Shown here: in pieces, positions 34,900 to 44,950 of the stretch | Position numbering within the stretch: the first letter of the stretch is position 1 | How the letters are laid out: every line of letters begins with the position of its first letter | From: Beggiatoa leptomitoformis | GTDB lineage: Bacteria > Pseudomonadota > Gammaproteobacteria > Beggiatoales > Beggiatoaceae | DNA length: 64,000 nucleotides | Assembly: GCF_001305575.3 (NCBI RefSeq) | Contig: NZ_CP012373.2 | Location: forward strand, 3,824,799 to 3,888,798 | Direction of reading: 5' to 3' | Notes under the pieces: generated by a model | Databases searched by the model: none | What the model saw: only the letters and a program-made list of their open reading frames with translations | What the model was told of the DNA's origin: nothing | Position numbers and translations under genes: made by a program

Positions 34900-36447
34900 A
34901 TGGCAGAACATATTTTATTTTTAACAGGGAAACTTGCTGAAGCAAACTTGCGTCGAGTATTAACCGCAATAGAACCTCTCCCGTTTACTTACGAAGTACA
35001 TCAACTAGGTATTAGCGTTGCGGGTTTAATGACCGCTGAAATGATAAAACGCCGCTTAACGGATACCAAACAGGCAACCCGTATTATTGTTCCCGGTCGC
35101 TGTCGGGGTGATTTAAGCCTATTAAGTCAAGATTTAGGTATTCCCATAGAACGGGGAACAGATGATTTAAAAGACTTGCCCGAGTTTTTTGGTAAAGGAC
35201 GGGTTAAACCTGATTTAAGTCAATATGATGTTTTGATTTTTGCCGAAATTGTTGATGCCTCACAACGCAGTATTGATGCGGTGCTAAAACGGGCAGATTA
35301 TTACCGACAAATGGGGGCAAATGTCATTGATTTAGGCTGTTTACCCGATACACCATTTCCCCATTTAACAGACTGCATTGAAGCATTACATGCTCAAGGC
35401 TTTAAAGTCAGCGTCGACTCTATGCAGACAGAGGAATTACTTCGTGCAGGTAAGGCGGGCGCGGATTATCTCCTGAGTTTGAAAGAAAGCACCCTATGGA
35501 TTGCCGATGAAGTCGCGGCAACACCCGTTCTAATTCCCGAACAACCCGACGATATGGACTCGCTGTATCGTGCTATTGCCAGTATGCAACAACGACAACG
35601 GGCTTTTTTTGTTGACCCCATTTTAGACCCTATTCCTTTTGGATTTACCGATTCTTTAGTCCGTTATCACAGCCTACGGCGCAAGTTACCCGATGTTCCC
35701 ATCATGATGGGTATAGGCAATATTACCGAATTAACCGATGCAGACACAGCAGGAATGAATGCCTTATTAATGGGAATTATCAATGAATTGAACATCAATG
35801 CGGTCTTAGCAACCGAAGTGAGCCAACACGCCCGCCGTGCGATTCGTGAAGCCGATTTTGCACGACGTTTAATGTATTTCGCAAAAACACATCAAAGCCT
35901 TCCTAAAGGGGTTCATCGTGGGCTGGTAAGCCTACATGAAAAAAAACCTTTCCCTGATAGTTTGGAAGAAATCACCCAATTAGCCCAAGCAGTGCGTGAC
36001 CCCAGTTTTCGCATTCAAATCAGTGAACAAGGAATTCATATTTATAACCGCGACGGACTGCATACCGCTCAAAACCCATTTGATTTATTTCCGCAGTTGA
36101 ATGTAACAACAGATGGCTCACATGCTTTTTATCTGGGGGTAGAAACCGCGCGCGCACAGATTGCGTGGCAATTGGGTAAACGGTATAACCAAGATGAGGA
36201 ATTACAATGGGGTGTCGCGGTAGAAGCATCAACAACGCAGCAATATTGCCAACCGGTTGCAGCACCCGCACCGATGACAGAAAGTAATTATAAAACCTAT
36301 CGTTGCAAAATGTGTGGTTTTCTCTATGCAGAACAGAAAGGGTTACCTGATGCGGGGATTCCTGCGGGAACACTTTGGGAAGACGTGCCAACAGATTGGT
36401 TTTGTCCACTTTGTAATGCTAGCAAGACAGATTTTAAGGCAATATAG
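34900..36447 (+). CDS. Dihydropteroate-synthase-like protein fused to rubredoxin
   Basis: Protein of 515 residues. N-terminal region (about 1-130) resembles DUF6513, then a pterin-binding TIM-barrel-like domain (ANVIDLGCLPDTPFP, KVSVDSMQ, VPIMMGIGNITE), then a DUF4346-like region (about 330-440, HIYNRDGLHTAQNPFDLFPQL), and a C-terminal rubredoxin (YRCKMCGFLY...DWFCPLCNASKTDF, two CxxC pairs binding one iron). DHPS-like proteins of this type are linked to tetrahydromethanopterin-like cofactors; whether it makes a pterin here is unknown. ATG 34900 overlaps an AGG; a strong GGAG ribosome site lies about 28 bases upstream, near an ATC codon at 34879, so the true start is uncertain. Confidence 0.8.
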   Translation: MAEHILFLTGKLAEANLRRVLTAIEPLPFTYEVHQLGISVAGLMTAEMIKRRLTDTKQATRIIVPGRCRGDLSLLSQDLGIPIERGTDDLKDLPEFFGKGRVKPDLSQYDVLIFAEIVDASQRSIDAVLKRADYYRQMGANVIDLGCLPDTPFPHLTDCIEALHAQGFKVSVDSMQTEELLRAGKAGADYLLSLKESTLWIADEVAATPVLIPEQPDDMDSLYRAIASMQQRQRAFFVDPILDPIPFGFTDSLVRYHSLRRKLPDVPIMMGIGNITELTDADTAGMNALLMGIINELNINAVLATEVSQHARRAIREADFARRLMYFAKTHQSLPKGVHRGLVSLHEKKPFPDSLEEITQLAQAVRDPSFRIQISEQGIHIYNRDGLHTAQNPFDLFPQLNVTTDGSHAFYLGVETARAQIAWQLGKRYNQDEELQWGVAVEASTTQQYCQPVAAPAPMTESNYKTYRCKMCGFLYAEQKGLPDAGIPAGTLWEDVPTDWFCPLCNASKTDFKAI

Positions 36448-36465
36448 CAAACCACTTGTAAAGGC

Positions 36466-36500
36466 AACGGATACCACCGCAAACGATGTTATCCGTTTTT
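36466..36500 (+). terminator. Terminator between convergent genes
   Basis: Stem AACGGATA (36466-36473) with TATCCGTT (36490-36497), then further T. It ends the rubredoxin-fusion gene, convergent with clpB. Confidence 0.65.
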
Positions 36501-36549
36501 ATCCTGTGGTCACAAACTTAATTGATTGCAGATAGCCGTTTGAGCGCGG

Positions 36550-39141
36550 TTATGCAACCAACCGTGATGCACGAGTAAATTGCAACACGTTATCAACCAC
36601 CGCCACCATCACTGTATCATCCGCCACAAATTTACCTTGTAAAATTGCTTGGGCTAACGGATTTTCAAGCGCGTTTTGAATCGCCCGTTTTAAAGGTCTT
36701 GCACCATATACAGGGTCAAAACCCACTTCGCCGAGTAAATCTAATGCGGCATCGCTGATGTCTAAATCAATATCCATTGCATTTAAGCGTTTACGCAGTA
36801 AGCCAATTTGAATGCCTGCAATAGAGCGGATTTGCGTTCTTCCCAGCGGATGGAATACCACCACATCATCGATACGATTAATAAATTCAGGGCGGAATTG
36901 TTGACTAACAATTTCCATAACAGCGGCTTTCATGGCTTCATAATTATCCTCACCCGCCATTTCCTGAATAATTTGTGAGCCTAAATTAGAAGTCATCACA
37001 ATAACCGTATTACGAAAATCCACCGTGCGACCTTGTCCATCGGTCAAGCGTCCATCATCTAAAACTTGCAGTAAAACGTTAAACACTTCAGGGTGTGCCT
37101 TTTCCACTTCATCCAATAAAATCACGGAATACGGTTTGCGTCTAACGGCTTCCGTTAAATAGCCCCCTTCTTCATAACCAACATAGCCGGGCGGTGCGCC
37201 AATTAAGCGAGCAACGGTATGTTTTTCCATAAATTCAGACATATCAATACGAATCATGGCCTCTTCGGTATCAAACAAAAACCCTGCTAAGGCTTTGCAA
37301 AGCTCAGTTTTCCCAACGCCTGTTGGCCCTAAGAATAAAAATGAACCGTTAGGGCGATTAGGGTCTGCAAGTCCTGCACGAGAACGACGAATCGCATTAG
37401 AAACCAGTTTTACGGCTTCAGTTTGTCCGACAACGCGCTTGTGTAAAGCGTCTTCCATACGTAACAGTTTATCGCGTTCCCCTTCCAGCATTTTGTTGAC
37501 AGGAATCCCCGTCCATTTAGACACCACTTCGGCAATTTCTTCATCGGTCACTTTGTTGCGTAGCAACTGCATTTCCTGTGTTTCAACCTTGCCTGCATCA
37601 GATAAGCGTTTTTCCAGCTCAGGAATGCGTCCATATTGCAGTTCTGACATGCGGGCTAAATCTCCCGCGCGGCGAGCGGTTTCAAGGGCAAGTTTCGTTT
37701 GTTCTAACTCTTCTTTAATGTGTTGTGAGCCTTGAACAGCGGCTTTTTCACTGTTCCACACTTCATTTAAATCAGACAATTCACGTTCAGCCCGTTGAAT
37801 ATCTTCGTTGAGTTTTTCTAAGCGTTTTTTCGAAGCCTCATCACTCTCTTTTTTCATCGCTTCGCGCTCAATTTTTAACTGAATCAGTCGTCTATCTAAT
37901 TTATCCATTCGCTCGGGCTTGGAATCAATTTCCATGCGAATTCGACTTGCCGCTTCATCAATTAAATCAATCGCTTTATCAGGTAATTGACGGTCAGTAA
38001 TGTAACGATGTGATAAGGTTGCTGCCGCGACAATGGCGGGGTCGGTAATATCAACGCCGTGATGCACTTCGTAACGTTCTTTTAAACCCCGCAAAATGGC
38101 GATGGTGTCCTCAACATTGGGTTCATCAACTAAGACTTTTTGGAAACGCCGTTCTAACGCCGCATCTTTCTCGATATATTTGCGATACTCGTCTAAAGTT
38201 GTCGCACCCACACAATGCAATTCGCCCCGTGCTAAAGCAGGTTTTAACATATTGCCTGCATCCATAGAGCCTTCGGCTTTGCCTGCGCCAACCATTGTAT
38301 GTAATTCATCTATAAAGAGAATAACTTGTCCTTCTTGCTTGGCTAAATCGCTTAAAACGGCTTTTAAACGTTCTTCAAATTCGCCGCGAAATTTTGCTCC
38401 CGCGATTAATGCACCCATGTCTAACGATAAAACCCGTTTACCTTTTAACCCTTCAGGGACTTCACCATTAATAATCCGTTGTGCTAAGCCTTCAACAATC
38501 GCCGTTTTCCCGACACCCGGCTCACCAATTAAAACAGGATTATTTTTAGTCCGTCGTTGTAATACTTGGATAGTACGACGGATTTCATCATCACGTCCGA
38601 TAACAGGGTCTAGTTTTCCTTGAATAGCGCGTTGGGTTAAATCTATTGTATATTTTTCTAAGGCTTGGCGTTGTTCTTCTGCATTAGGGTCATTAACCTG
38701 CTCTCCACCACGCATTTGTTCAATGGCTTTTTCTAGTAGGGTTTTATCAACCCCTGTTTTCCTTAATAATTCCCCGATTGTGCCTTGTTCATCAAGCGCG
38801 GCGAGTAAAAATAGTTCGCTAGAAATAAATTGGTCACGTCGTTTTTGCGCAAGTTTGTCCGTTAAGTTTAATAAGCGATTAGTGTCATTAGAAATATGAA
38901 TTTCGCCCTCATGTCCGCTAACGGTGGACAAGCGGTCGAGGATTTCTGTTAATCCAGAACGTAGCTGATTGATATTCGCACCAACCCGCATTAATAAATA
39001 GCTGACGCTGCTATCGCTTTGGTCTAATAAGGCGAGTAAAACATGTGCAGGTTCAATAAAGCGGTGGTTGCGTCCAAGTGCGAGGCTTTGGGCTTGTGAT
39101 AAGGCTTGTTGAAAGCGGGTCGTTAATTTTTCCATGTTCAT
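36550..39141 (-). CDS. clpB: ATP-dependent disaggregase ClpB
   Basis: Hsp100 disaggregase of 863 residues, full length, which rescues aggregated proteins with DnaK. Clp N-domain repeats are at about 1-145, the first AAA+ Walker A is [13 protein letters not shown], the coiled-coil middle domain runs about 400-530, and the second Walker A is [13 protein letters not shown] with Walker [12 protein letters not shown]. Start ATG 39141 has GAGGGG 9 bases upstream. Stands alone between convergent and divergent neighbours; I did not find a convincing heat-shock (sigma-32) promoter. Confidence 0.97.
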   Translation of the reverse strand: MNMEKLTTRFQQALSQAQSLALGRNHRFIEPAHVLLALLDQSDSSVSYLLMRVGANINQLRSGLTEILDRLSTVSGHEGEIHISNDTNRLLNLTDKLAQKRRDQFISSELFLLAALDEQGTIGELLRKTGVDKTLLEKAIEQMRGGEQVNDPNAEEQRQALEKYTIDLTQRAIQGKLDPVIGRDDEIRRTIQVLQRRTKNNPVLIGEPGVGKTAIVEGLAQRIINGEVPEGLKGKRVLSLDMGALIAGAKFRGEFEERLKAVLSDLAKQEGQVILFIDELHTMVGAGKAEGSMDAGNMLKPALARGELHCVGATTLDEYRKYIEKDAALERRFQKVLVDEPNVEDTIAILRGLKERYEVHHGVDITDPAIVAAATLSHRYITDRQLPDKAIDLIDEAASRIRMEIDSKPERMDKLDRRLIQLKIEREAMKKESDEASKKRLEKLNEDIQRAERELSDLNEVWNSEKAAVQGSQHIKEELEQTKLALETARRAGDLARMSELQYGRIPELEKRLSDAGKVETQEMQLLRNKVTDEEIAEVVSKWTGIPVNKMLEGERDKLLRMEDALHKRVVGQTEAVKLVSNAIRRSRAGLADPNRPNGSFLFLGPTGVGKTELCKALAGFLFDTEEAMIRIDMSEFMEKHTVARLIGAPPGYVGYEEGGYLTEAVRRKPYSVILLDEVEKAHPEVFNVLLQVLDDGRLTDGQGRTVDFRNTVIVMTSNLGSQIIQEMAGEDNYEAMKAAVMEIVSQQFRPEFINRIDDVVVFHPLGRTQIRSIAGIQIGLLRKRLNAMDIDLDISDAALDLLGEVGFDPVYGARPLKRAIQNALENPLAQAILQGKFVADDTVMVAVVDNVLQFTRASRLVA

Positions 39142-39217
39142 GTGGTTAATCCCCTCGTTTGTTATCTGGTTATTGCACGATGTGAGGATAGATAACCTGA
39201 TTACAAGGAAAAAAAAC

Positions 39218-39246
39218 TTGACAAGTCGGGCTTGATTTATTATTGT
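39218..39246 (+). promoter_or_regulatory. Sigma-70 promoter upstream of phasin genes
   Basis: TTGACA (39218-39223), exactly 17 bases, then TATTGT (39241-39246). Start of transcription near 39253 would give a leader of about 210 nt before the first phasin gene. Confidence 0.75.
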
Positions 39247-39463
39247 TCAATACAAGGTATTGTTGCATTGCACAATTAAGAATTAGTCTAGTTATTTCAA
39301 ATGGTTTATTAACACGATGTAGTGGGTGTTTTTTATTGATGTAAATTGTTATGTCATAAATAACGGTGATAATTATTGTGTGTGAATGGCGCGATAGTGA
39401 ATTATGACATAAGAATTTATACCAAAATTTGGTTACATGCTATTTAATGAGGTTTTTTTATCC

Positions 39464-40099
39464 ATGCAAACTCAGTTCAAAAACTGGTCTGAACTTAACA
39501 AAAATGCGTTTGCCTCAGCACAACAATTTGCTGATTTGCAAAATGCGTTTTTAAAAAACTTAACGCAGAAACAACTCGATATGGTTGGACTATACATGGA
39601 GAGTGGTGTTAAACAACTGCGTGCTTTTAGTGAAGTGAAAGATTTTTCAAATGTTTTTACAGCACAATTAGGCGTGTTAAAGGAAGTCAATCAAAGTCTT
39701 TTAGGACATTATCAATCTATTTTAAAAATGATTGTGGATTTACAATCGGATTTTAGTCAATTAGCCGAACAAAACTATAAGCAATCTAGTGCATTAGCCG
39801 AAGAAAAAATCAAAGAAGTGCTTGTTGTTGCAGACGAAATTGCAGCACAAACAACTGAGACTGTTCAACAGGCAGCAGCCGTTATGACGGAAACGATTCA
39901 AGCAACACCAGTTATTGAACCTGTGTCGGTTGTCTTAGAAGAACCCATCGCAGTTGTCGAGGATATCATCGCGCCTGCTGAAGAAGTATTAGCGGCAGTA
40001 ACCACTGTTGAGGCAACAACGCCTCCAAAGAAAATTAGCAATGCCGCTAAATCACCCGCAAGAAAGCGTCCTGCTCCTTCAAAACAACTGAAATATTAA
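39464..40099 (+). CDS. Phasin with extended acidic and Lys/Arg-rich tail
   Basis: Polyhydroxyalkanoate granule coat protein, about 211 residues. The N-terminal 110 residues form the phasin helix domain (FKNWSELNKNAFASAQQFADLQNAF). It has a long low-complexity tail: Ala/Val/Glu-rich (EPIAVVEDIIAPAEEVLAAV), then basic (KSPARKRPAPSK), similar in style to PhaF-type tails that bind DNA. Start 39464 is preferred over 39437 because MQTQFKNWSEL aligns with the starts of the two following phasins; GAGG lies upstream. Confidence 0.88.
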   Translation: MQTQFKNWSELNKNAFASAQQFADLQNAFLKNLTQKQLDMVGLYMESGVKQLRAFSEVKDFSNVFTAQLGVLKEVNQSLLGHYQSILKMIVDLQSDFSQLAEQNYKQSSALAEEKIKEVLVVADEIAAQTTETVQQAAAVMTETIQATPVIEPVSVVLEEPIAVVEDIIAPAEEVLAAVTTVEATTPPKKISNAAKSPARKRPAPSKQLKY

Positions 40100-40128
40100 T
40101 TTTATCCGAATACTACAAGGAATTTATT

Positions 40129-40488
40129 ATGTCAGAACAACTGCAACAATGGTCAGATTTAAATAAAGGTGCAATGGCTTCTTTTCAACAATTTGCTGAT
40201 ATTAATCGTAATTTATTTATGAGTTTGGCCCAACAGCAGATGAGTTTAGTAGGGATTTATGTTGAAAGTGGTACGAAGTATATGGAAGCCGTTAGCAAAG
40301 CGAAGGATTTTCAGGATGTGTTAAGTGCGCAATCTCGCACGTTTGAAGAGTTTAATCGGAAAGTATTAGAAAATTTTCGTTCTACAATGGAAATGATGGT
40401 GGGTGTTAAAGGTCAATTAGTTTCTCTTGCGGAAAAAAGTACAAAAGAAGTGGTAGAACTTAATCCTGCAATTAAGTTAGTGAAGTAA
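40129..40488 (+). CDS. Phasin family protein, short
   Basis: Phasin of 119 residues (LQQWSDLNKGAMASFQQFADINRNLF), similar to the preceding gene but without the tail. It begins 29 bases after that gene, with an AAGGA ribosome site. Probably coats PHA granules. Confidence 0.9.
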   Translation: MSEQLQQWSDLNKGAMASFQQFADINRNLFMSLAQQQMSLVGIYVESGTKYMEAVSKAKDFQDVLSAQSRTFEEFNRKVLENFRSTMEMMVGVKGQLVSLAEKSTKEVVELNPAIKLVK

Positions 40489-40538
40489 TTTCAAAGGACA
40501 AACCCTTTTCAACTTCTCGCTCATACGAGGTGATTCAA

Positions 40539-40895
40539 ATGCAAGAACAAATCCAGAAGTGGTCTGAACTGAGCAATAAGGCTTTTGCAACTGCACAAAA
40601 ATTCGCCGCAATTAATAATGATTTGATTGTTCATTTAACACAACAGCAAATTGAATTGCTTGGTATTTACACGGAAGTTGGTAGTAAACAGTTAAAATCT
40701 TTAAGTGATGCGAAAGATATACAAGCGGTGGTTTCCTCACAATCTGGTTTGGTTGAGGATTTTAGCAAACGGTTGTTGAGCAATTATCGTGTTACTGTTG
40801 AATTGATGTTGGATATTAAAAATCAGTTCGTTGATTTAACTGAAAAAACAATTAAGGATAATGCCGACGCTTATCCTTCTTTGGTAAAAAACTAG
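40539..40895 (+). CDS. Phasin family protein, short
   Basis: Third tandem phasin, about 118 residues (IQKWSELSNKAFATAQKFAAINNDL). ATG 40539 is chosen because the next upstream in-frame start, GTG 40530, overlaps the GAGG ribosome site and because the product then matches its paralogs. Ends just before a terminator. Confidence 0.9.
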   Translation: MQEQIQKWSELSNKAFATAQKFAAINNDLIVHLTQQQIELLGIYTEVGSKQLKSLSDAKDIQAVVSSQSGLVEDFSKRLLSNYRVTVELMLDIKNQFVDLTEKTIKDNADAYPSLVKN

Positions 40896-40916
40896 GATAA
40901 GTCCTTAAGTTATAAA

Positions 40917-40952
40917 AACCTACATGGGTTAGCCCGTTGTAGGTTTTTTTTT
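40917..40952 (+). terminator. Terminator of the phasin operon
   Basis: Stem AACCTACA (40917-40924) with TGTAGGTT (40938-40945), inner GGG/CCC pairing, then a T-run to 40952. Confidence 0.92.
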
Positions 40953-41041
40953 GGGTTTCGAGCGGTATTATCTGTTTTATTGCTATTTTTGCAAAAAATT
41001 TGTTGATATTGAACGTTCTATCATCCTTAACGTCTTTATCT

Positions 41042-42523
41042 TTATAAAAAACTCCACAGGGGTTGACCTGTAATGAGGACGATGGTTTGTTCAAACCATT
41101 GCGCAAGAAAGTAGGGAATAGATAAGCCTAACCACAGCACTAACCCGAGTTGTATCATGACAGGAAGCATGTTTGCACGAACAGCAACTTGTCCCGCAGG
41201 GGCTTCGCCATAAATCATGGGTTGAACATGTTTGAATAAACCCGCAAAAGCAATTCCTAATCCGAGTAAGAGTAAGGGAGTCAACCAAGGATAACTTTTC
41301 ATGGTTGCCGTAATAAGAAGAAATTCGCTCACAAACACTCCAAAAGGGGGAAAACCTGCAATGGCTGCAGTGCCAAGTAATAATCCCCATGCAATGCTGG
41401 GTTGTGTCCGCATAAGTCCTCGAATTTTATCTATTTTTTGTGTGCCTGCAACATGAGAGGCATGTCCAACAGTGATAAAAATAGCGGATTTAGTCAGTGC
41501 GTGAACGGTCATGTGCAGCAACGCGCCAAACGTAGCCAAAGGAGTGCCTAACCCGAAAGCAAAGGTCATCAATCCCATGTGTTCTATGGATGAATAGCTG
41601 TATAGGCGTTTTATATCGCGTTGTCGGTGTAGGAAAAAAGCGGCGACGAGAAAAGATAGCAGACCAAATCCCATCATTAAATGGCTTGCCATTTGGTTTT
41701 GTAAAGAACCATCTACGAGTATTTTTACACGCACCAGTGCATAGAGCGCAACGTTAAGGAGTAGGCCCGATAAAACGGCTGACATTGGAGTTGGCCCTTC
41801 AGAATGGGCATCGGGTAGCCAGTTATGTAGTGGAACAAGTCCGACTTTAGTTCCATATCCCACCAGTAGAAAGACGAAAGCAATGCTTAAAACGGTTGGT
41901 TCTAGTTGCGATGAATAGCCTTGTAACACGGTCCATGAAAGTGCGTCATGATGATTTGCAATCACTTTTTCTGCGGCAAAATAGAGTAGCATGGTGCCAA
42001 ACAGGGCTTGTGCGATTCCTACACCACATAAAATAAAATATTTCCAAGCGGCTTCAATAGATTCTGGGGTGCGGTAAAGGCTAACGAGTAAAACCGTTGA
42101 TAAGGTTGCCGCTTCCATTGCAACCCAGAGTAAACCTAAATTATTGGTTGTGAGCGCAAGTAACATTGCAAAAATAAAGGCTTGATACATAGTATGATAC
42201 AGGCGCATACGTAGCGGTGTAATTCGCCCTTTATTGACTTCGTAACGCATGTAAGGACGGGAAAAAATGGCGGTATTCATACCAATAAAGGTAGTGAGCG
42301 CGACAAGATAGATGTTAAAGGCATCGACGAAAAAAAACTGGTTTTGTGTCACTAAGCCGCCAAATTTTAAAACATCTGCGCCCAGCCATAGCGAAGCGAG
42401 AAAGTTGGCGGCAGAGACCAGAATATTAAGCCATCCTGCACCTCGAATATGTCCCATTATTGCGAGTAATAACATGCCAATAAGAGGAATAATTAAAACG
42501 AAATTGAGAGAAAGAATGTTCAC
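41042..42523 (-). CDS. HyfF/NuoN-like proton-translocating subunit, orphan
   Basis: Membrane protein of 493 residues from the Mrp/NuoLMN/HyfF antiporter family, with about 13-14 membrane helices. Landmarks include LLWVAMEAATLSTVLLV, GYGTKVGLVPLHNWLPDAHSEGPTPMSAVLSGLLL (the lysine-bearing channel helix) and LYSYSSIEHMGLM. It best resembles HyfF of hydrogenase-4-like complexes. Start is GTG 42523 with GAGG 7 bases upstream. No other hyf, nuo or mrp gene is next to it, so its partners must be elsewhere or it acts alone. A DabB-like role in inorganic carbon uptake is possible but no dabA is present here. Confidence 0.85.
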   Translation of the reverse strand: MNILSLNFVLIIPLIGMLLLAIMGHIRGAGWLNILVSAANFLASLWLGADVLKFGGLVTQNQFFFVDAFNIYLVALTTFIGMNTAIFSRPYMRYEVNKGRITPLRMRLYHTMYQAFIFAMLLALTTNNLGLLWVAMEAATLSTVLLVSLYRTPESIEAAWKYFILCGVGIAQALFGTMLLYFAAEKVIANHHDALSWTVLQGYSSQLEPTVLSIAFVFLLVGYGTKVGLVPLHNWLPDAHSEGPTPMSAVLSGLLLNVALYALVRVKILVDGSLQNQMASHLMMGFGLLSFLVAAFFLHRQRDIKRLYSYSSIEHMGLMTFAFGLGTPLATFGALLHMTVHALTKSAIFITVGHASHVAGTQKIDKIRGLMRTQPSIAWGLLLGTAAIAGFPPFGVFVSEFLLITATMKSYPWLTPLLLLGLGIAFAGLFKHVQPMIYGEAPAGQVAVRANMLPVMIQLGLVLWLGLSIPYFLAQWFEQTIVLITGQPLWSFL

Positions 42524-42830
42524 TCATGCACCTCAGAACCTACCTTGTATGGAGTTTCATTTATATTAAACAGTATGGATAAATCCATTAAAACGGGATG
42601 TTCAACACGTTATTATAAGTTTTTCAGTGTCATTCTGAATAATAAAGTTTTAGGCATGTTAAATAAATACGATTCTTTTTAATAAAAACCTTTATAATTA
42701 GTGTAGTTAGAGAACCATCCTTGTTGAGGGGGATTTCCTGAAAAGCGGTTAAATACCCCTTTTTCATGAGGAGAATTTTTTAAATTGGAGAATACTTGCG
42801 TTTACCCTTTGTTGTTTTAAGCGTATCAAG
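42524..42830. other. Gene-free stretch upstream of the HyfF-like gene
   Basis: About 307 bp between two leftward genes. It is AT-rich and should hold the HyfF-gene promoter and the end of the ABC-ATPase transcript. I see no clear terminator, RNA gene or coding frame. Confidence 0.5.
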
Positions 42831-43619
42831 CTATTTTGTAGCGGGTAAGCAATGTTCAAAATAAAACAAAGATTGGCCGCAATGGGTGGATAATGGTTCG
42901 CCGAGAAGGTGAAAATGGGTTTGTAAGGCTTGTGTGGTTAAAACCTGTTGCGGTGTACCGATGGCTTTTAATTGTCCTGCATGAAGCAGTATCACTTGGT
43001 CGGCATAGCGTAAAGCCGCGTTAATATCGTGTAAGGATAACAATATCAAATGTCCCTCATCGGCTAATTGACGACAAAGTTGCAAAATTGCTAGGGCATG
43101 GGCAATATCAAGGCTTGCGATAGGTTCATCTAGCAAAATAATATTTGCTTGTGTTGCAAGACTACGGGCGATAATGACGCGCTGTTTTTCCCCACCCGAA
43201 AGTTCGTGAAACCAGCGTTGAGCTAGATGTGTAATATCTGTTCGCTCTAATGCTCGCGTTACAGCTTGTTTATCCTTAACCGTTTCTGGGCGAAACCGTC
43301 CTAAATAGGGATTGCGCCCCATCATGACAATATCCCAGACGGTAAATGCAAATTCAAAATGAGTTTGTTGTGGAACATAACTAATCTGTATTGCAAGGGT
43401 CTGACGGCGAAAAAGATTAAGTTCTACATTATTTAGTAGTACTTTTCCTGTATTGGCTTGCCACAATCCTGCAAGTAGCTTTAACAAGGTGGTTTTGCCC
43501 GCCCCATTAAGCCCCAAAAGGGCAATGAGTTGTCCACTGTGTAAAGTCAGGGTGATATCTTGTAAGAGTTGTGATTGGGCAACTGTGATGCTGGCGTGTT
43601 GTGCTTGTAATATATCCAT
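42831..43619 (-). CDS. FecE/HmuV-type ABC transporter ATPase, orphan
   Basis: ATPase of 262 residues of the iron-siderophore/haem/cobalamin import type. Walker A GLNGAGKTT, Q-loop region SYVPQQTHFEF, signature LSGGEKQRV, Walker B IILLDEPIASLD and the switch histidine in LSLHDINAAL are all intact. The usual FecCD permease and binding-protein genes are not next to it. No clear ribosome site precedes ATG 43619. Confidence 0.9.
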   Translation of the reverse strand: MDILQAQHASITVAQSQLLQDITLTLHSGQLIALLGLNGAGKTTLLKLLAGLWQANTGKVLLNNVELNLFRRQTLAIQISYVPQQTHFEFAFTVWDIVMMGRNPYLGRFRPETVKDKQAVTRALERTDITHLAQRWFHELSGGEKQRVIIARSLATQANIILLDEPIASLDIAHALAILQLCRQLADEGHLILLSLHDINAALRYADQVILLHAGQLKAIGTPQQVLTTQALQTHFHLLGEPLSTHCGQSLFYFEHCLPATK

Positions 43620-43789
43620 ATTTAAACATCATTCATGAAAATATCCTAACGTGGCGTAAATTCTGCATTCTCTATAAAAACAATCTTTGTACAGTAAATG
43701 ATGCTGCTAATCACGCGGTTTTCACCGCTGATTTTTAGCTAGATACTTATTTCTCTAAAAACAGCCAACTTGATACCACATTTCTAAAT

Positions 43790-44884
43790 ATGATTCATTA
43801 CACCCCGTTTTCTGGGAGTTATCCTCCCACTGATGTAACTTTATTATTTAAGCTGATTCCTGTTGAACCTGTTAATTTATTTGATAATAATAGACAAAAC
43901 TTATCAGGTATGCGATGTTTACATGAATTACTGACTGTAGAGCCTTTACCTAGCGCAAAATATGTAGATATTTTTTTTCAAACGGTTCAGCATAATAAAC
44001 AAAAATTAGCCTATCATGTGCTTAGTTTGGCGTATTTACTTCATACAACAAAAGAAAAATTAACCTTGGTTTCCTTAGCACGTGCGGGTACGCCGATAGG
44101 TGTTTTGTTAAAACGAACATTACAAGACATTTTTCAACGCACTGTTCCGCATTATTCATTAGCCTTGCTCCGTGAAAAAGGAATAGATGAAAATGCGTTG
44201 CGTTATATTCTTGAAGTAGAAGAAACAAATGGAAGTGATATTGCTTTTATTGATGCGTGGACAGGAAAAGGGATTTTAACCCGCGAACTGCATAAATGGG
44301 TATCATTATTTAATCATCATTTTAATACCTGTATCCCCACAAAACTTTGGGTTATTGCCAATGTTTCGGGCAGTAGCACAGTGAATGCAGTGACTTTAGA
44401 AGATTATGTAATTCCTTCAGCTTTACTCAATGCAACCGTAAGCGGACTCACCAGCCATACTATTTTACACCGTCGCTACATAGGCTTAGAAGATTTCTTT
44501 GGCTGTCAATTTTATCAGCATTACAGGGAACAAGATGTATCGCTTTGGTATATTGAACAAGTGATGAACGAAGTTTATAAATTGGCTAAAAATCCAATTA
44601 GTTATGCAACAGTGAGTACGGAAGCAAAAAACCAACGGCAACAAGATAATGCTAGTTTTATGGAGCATTTCATGCGTCAAGCACAAATTGCACATAGTAA
44701 CTATCTTTATCCCAGCATTGGTGAAACAATTCGAGTATTATTACGCGATGCACCCAAAAAAATTCTGGTTAAATGGCCTAATGCAACAGACCTTGTGCCA
44801 ATTCAATATCTTGCTGAAGAAAAACAAATACCCATCGAAGTATTTAATAACATGCCTTATCAAGCCGTTGGCATCATGAATTAA
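43790..44884 (+). CDS. StiP/PRTase-like protein (tellurium-associated family)
   Basis: Protein of 364 residues resembling the PRTase_1/StiP family found in tellurium-resistance biosynthetic gene sets. Key motifs are LVSLARAGTPIGVLLKR and the PRPP-loop-like DIAFIDAWTGKGILTREL (about residues 143-160). In other genomes it stands beside ATP-grasp and HAD genes; none is present here, although a TerD-like gene lies 15 kb away at 60.1 kb. Probably a phosphoribosyltransferase-fold enzyme; substrate unknown. No strong ribosome site before ATG 43790. Confidence 0.72.
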   Translation: MIHYTPFSGSYPPTDVTLLFKLIPVEPVNLFDNNRQNLSGMRCLHELLTVEPLPSAKYVDIFFQTVQHNKQKLAYHVLSLAYLLHTTKEKLTLVSLARAGTPIGVLLKRTLQDIFQRTVPHYSLALLREKGIDENALRYILEVEETNGSDIAFIDAWTGKGILTRELHKWVSLFNHHFNTCIPTKLWVIANVSGSSTVNAVTLEDYVIPSALLNATVSGLTSHTILHRRYIGLEDFFGCQFYQHYREQDVSLWYIEQVMNEVYKLAKNPISYATVSTEAKNQRQQDNASFMEHFMRQAQIAHSNYLYPSIGETIRVLLRDAPKKILVKWPNATDLVPIQYLAEEKQIPIEVFNNMPYQAVGIMN

Positions 44885-44950
44885 AGCTAACCTTAACAGC
44901 CAACTAACTATTTTTTCTAAAAAATCAAGCGAACAAGTGTTGAGTTGTGG

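Noticed and set aside
38096..38623. Antisense open frame of 175 codons opposite clpB
   Set aside because: It mirrors the codon structure of clpB, has no ribosome site and no recognisable motif; the clpB frame is certain. The same applies to the frame at 37256-37735.
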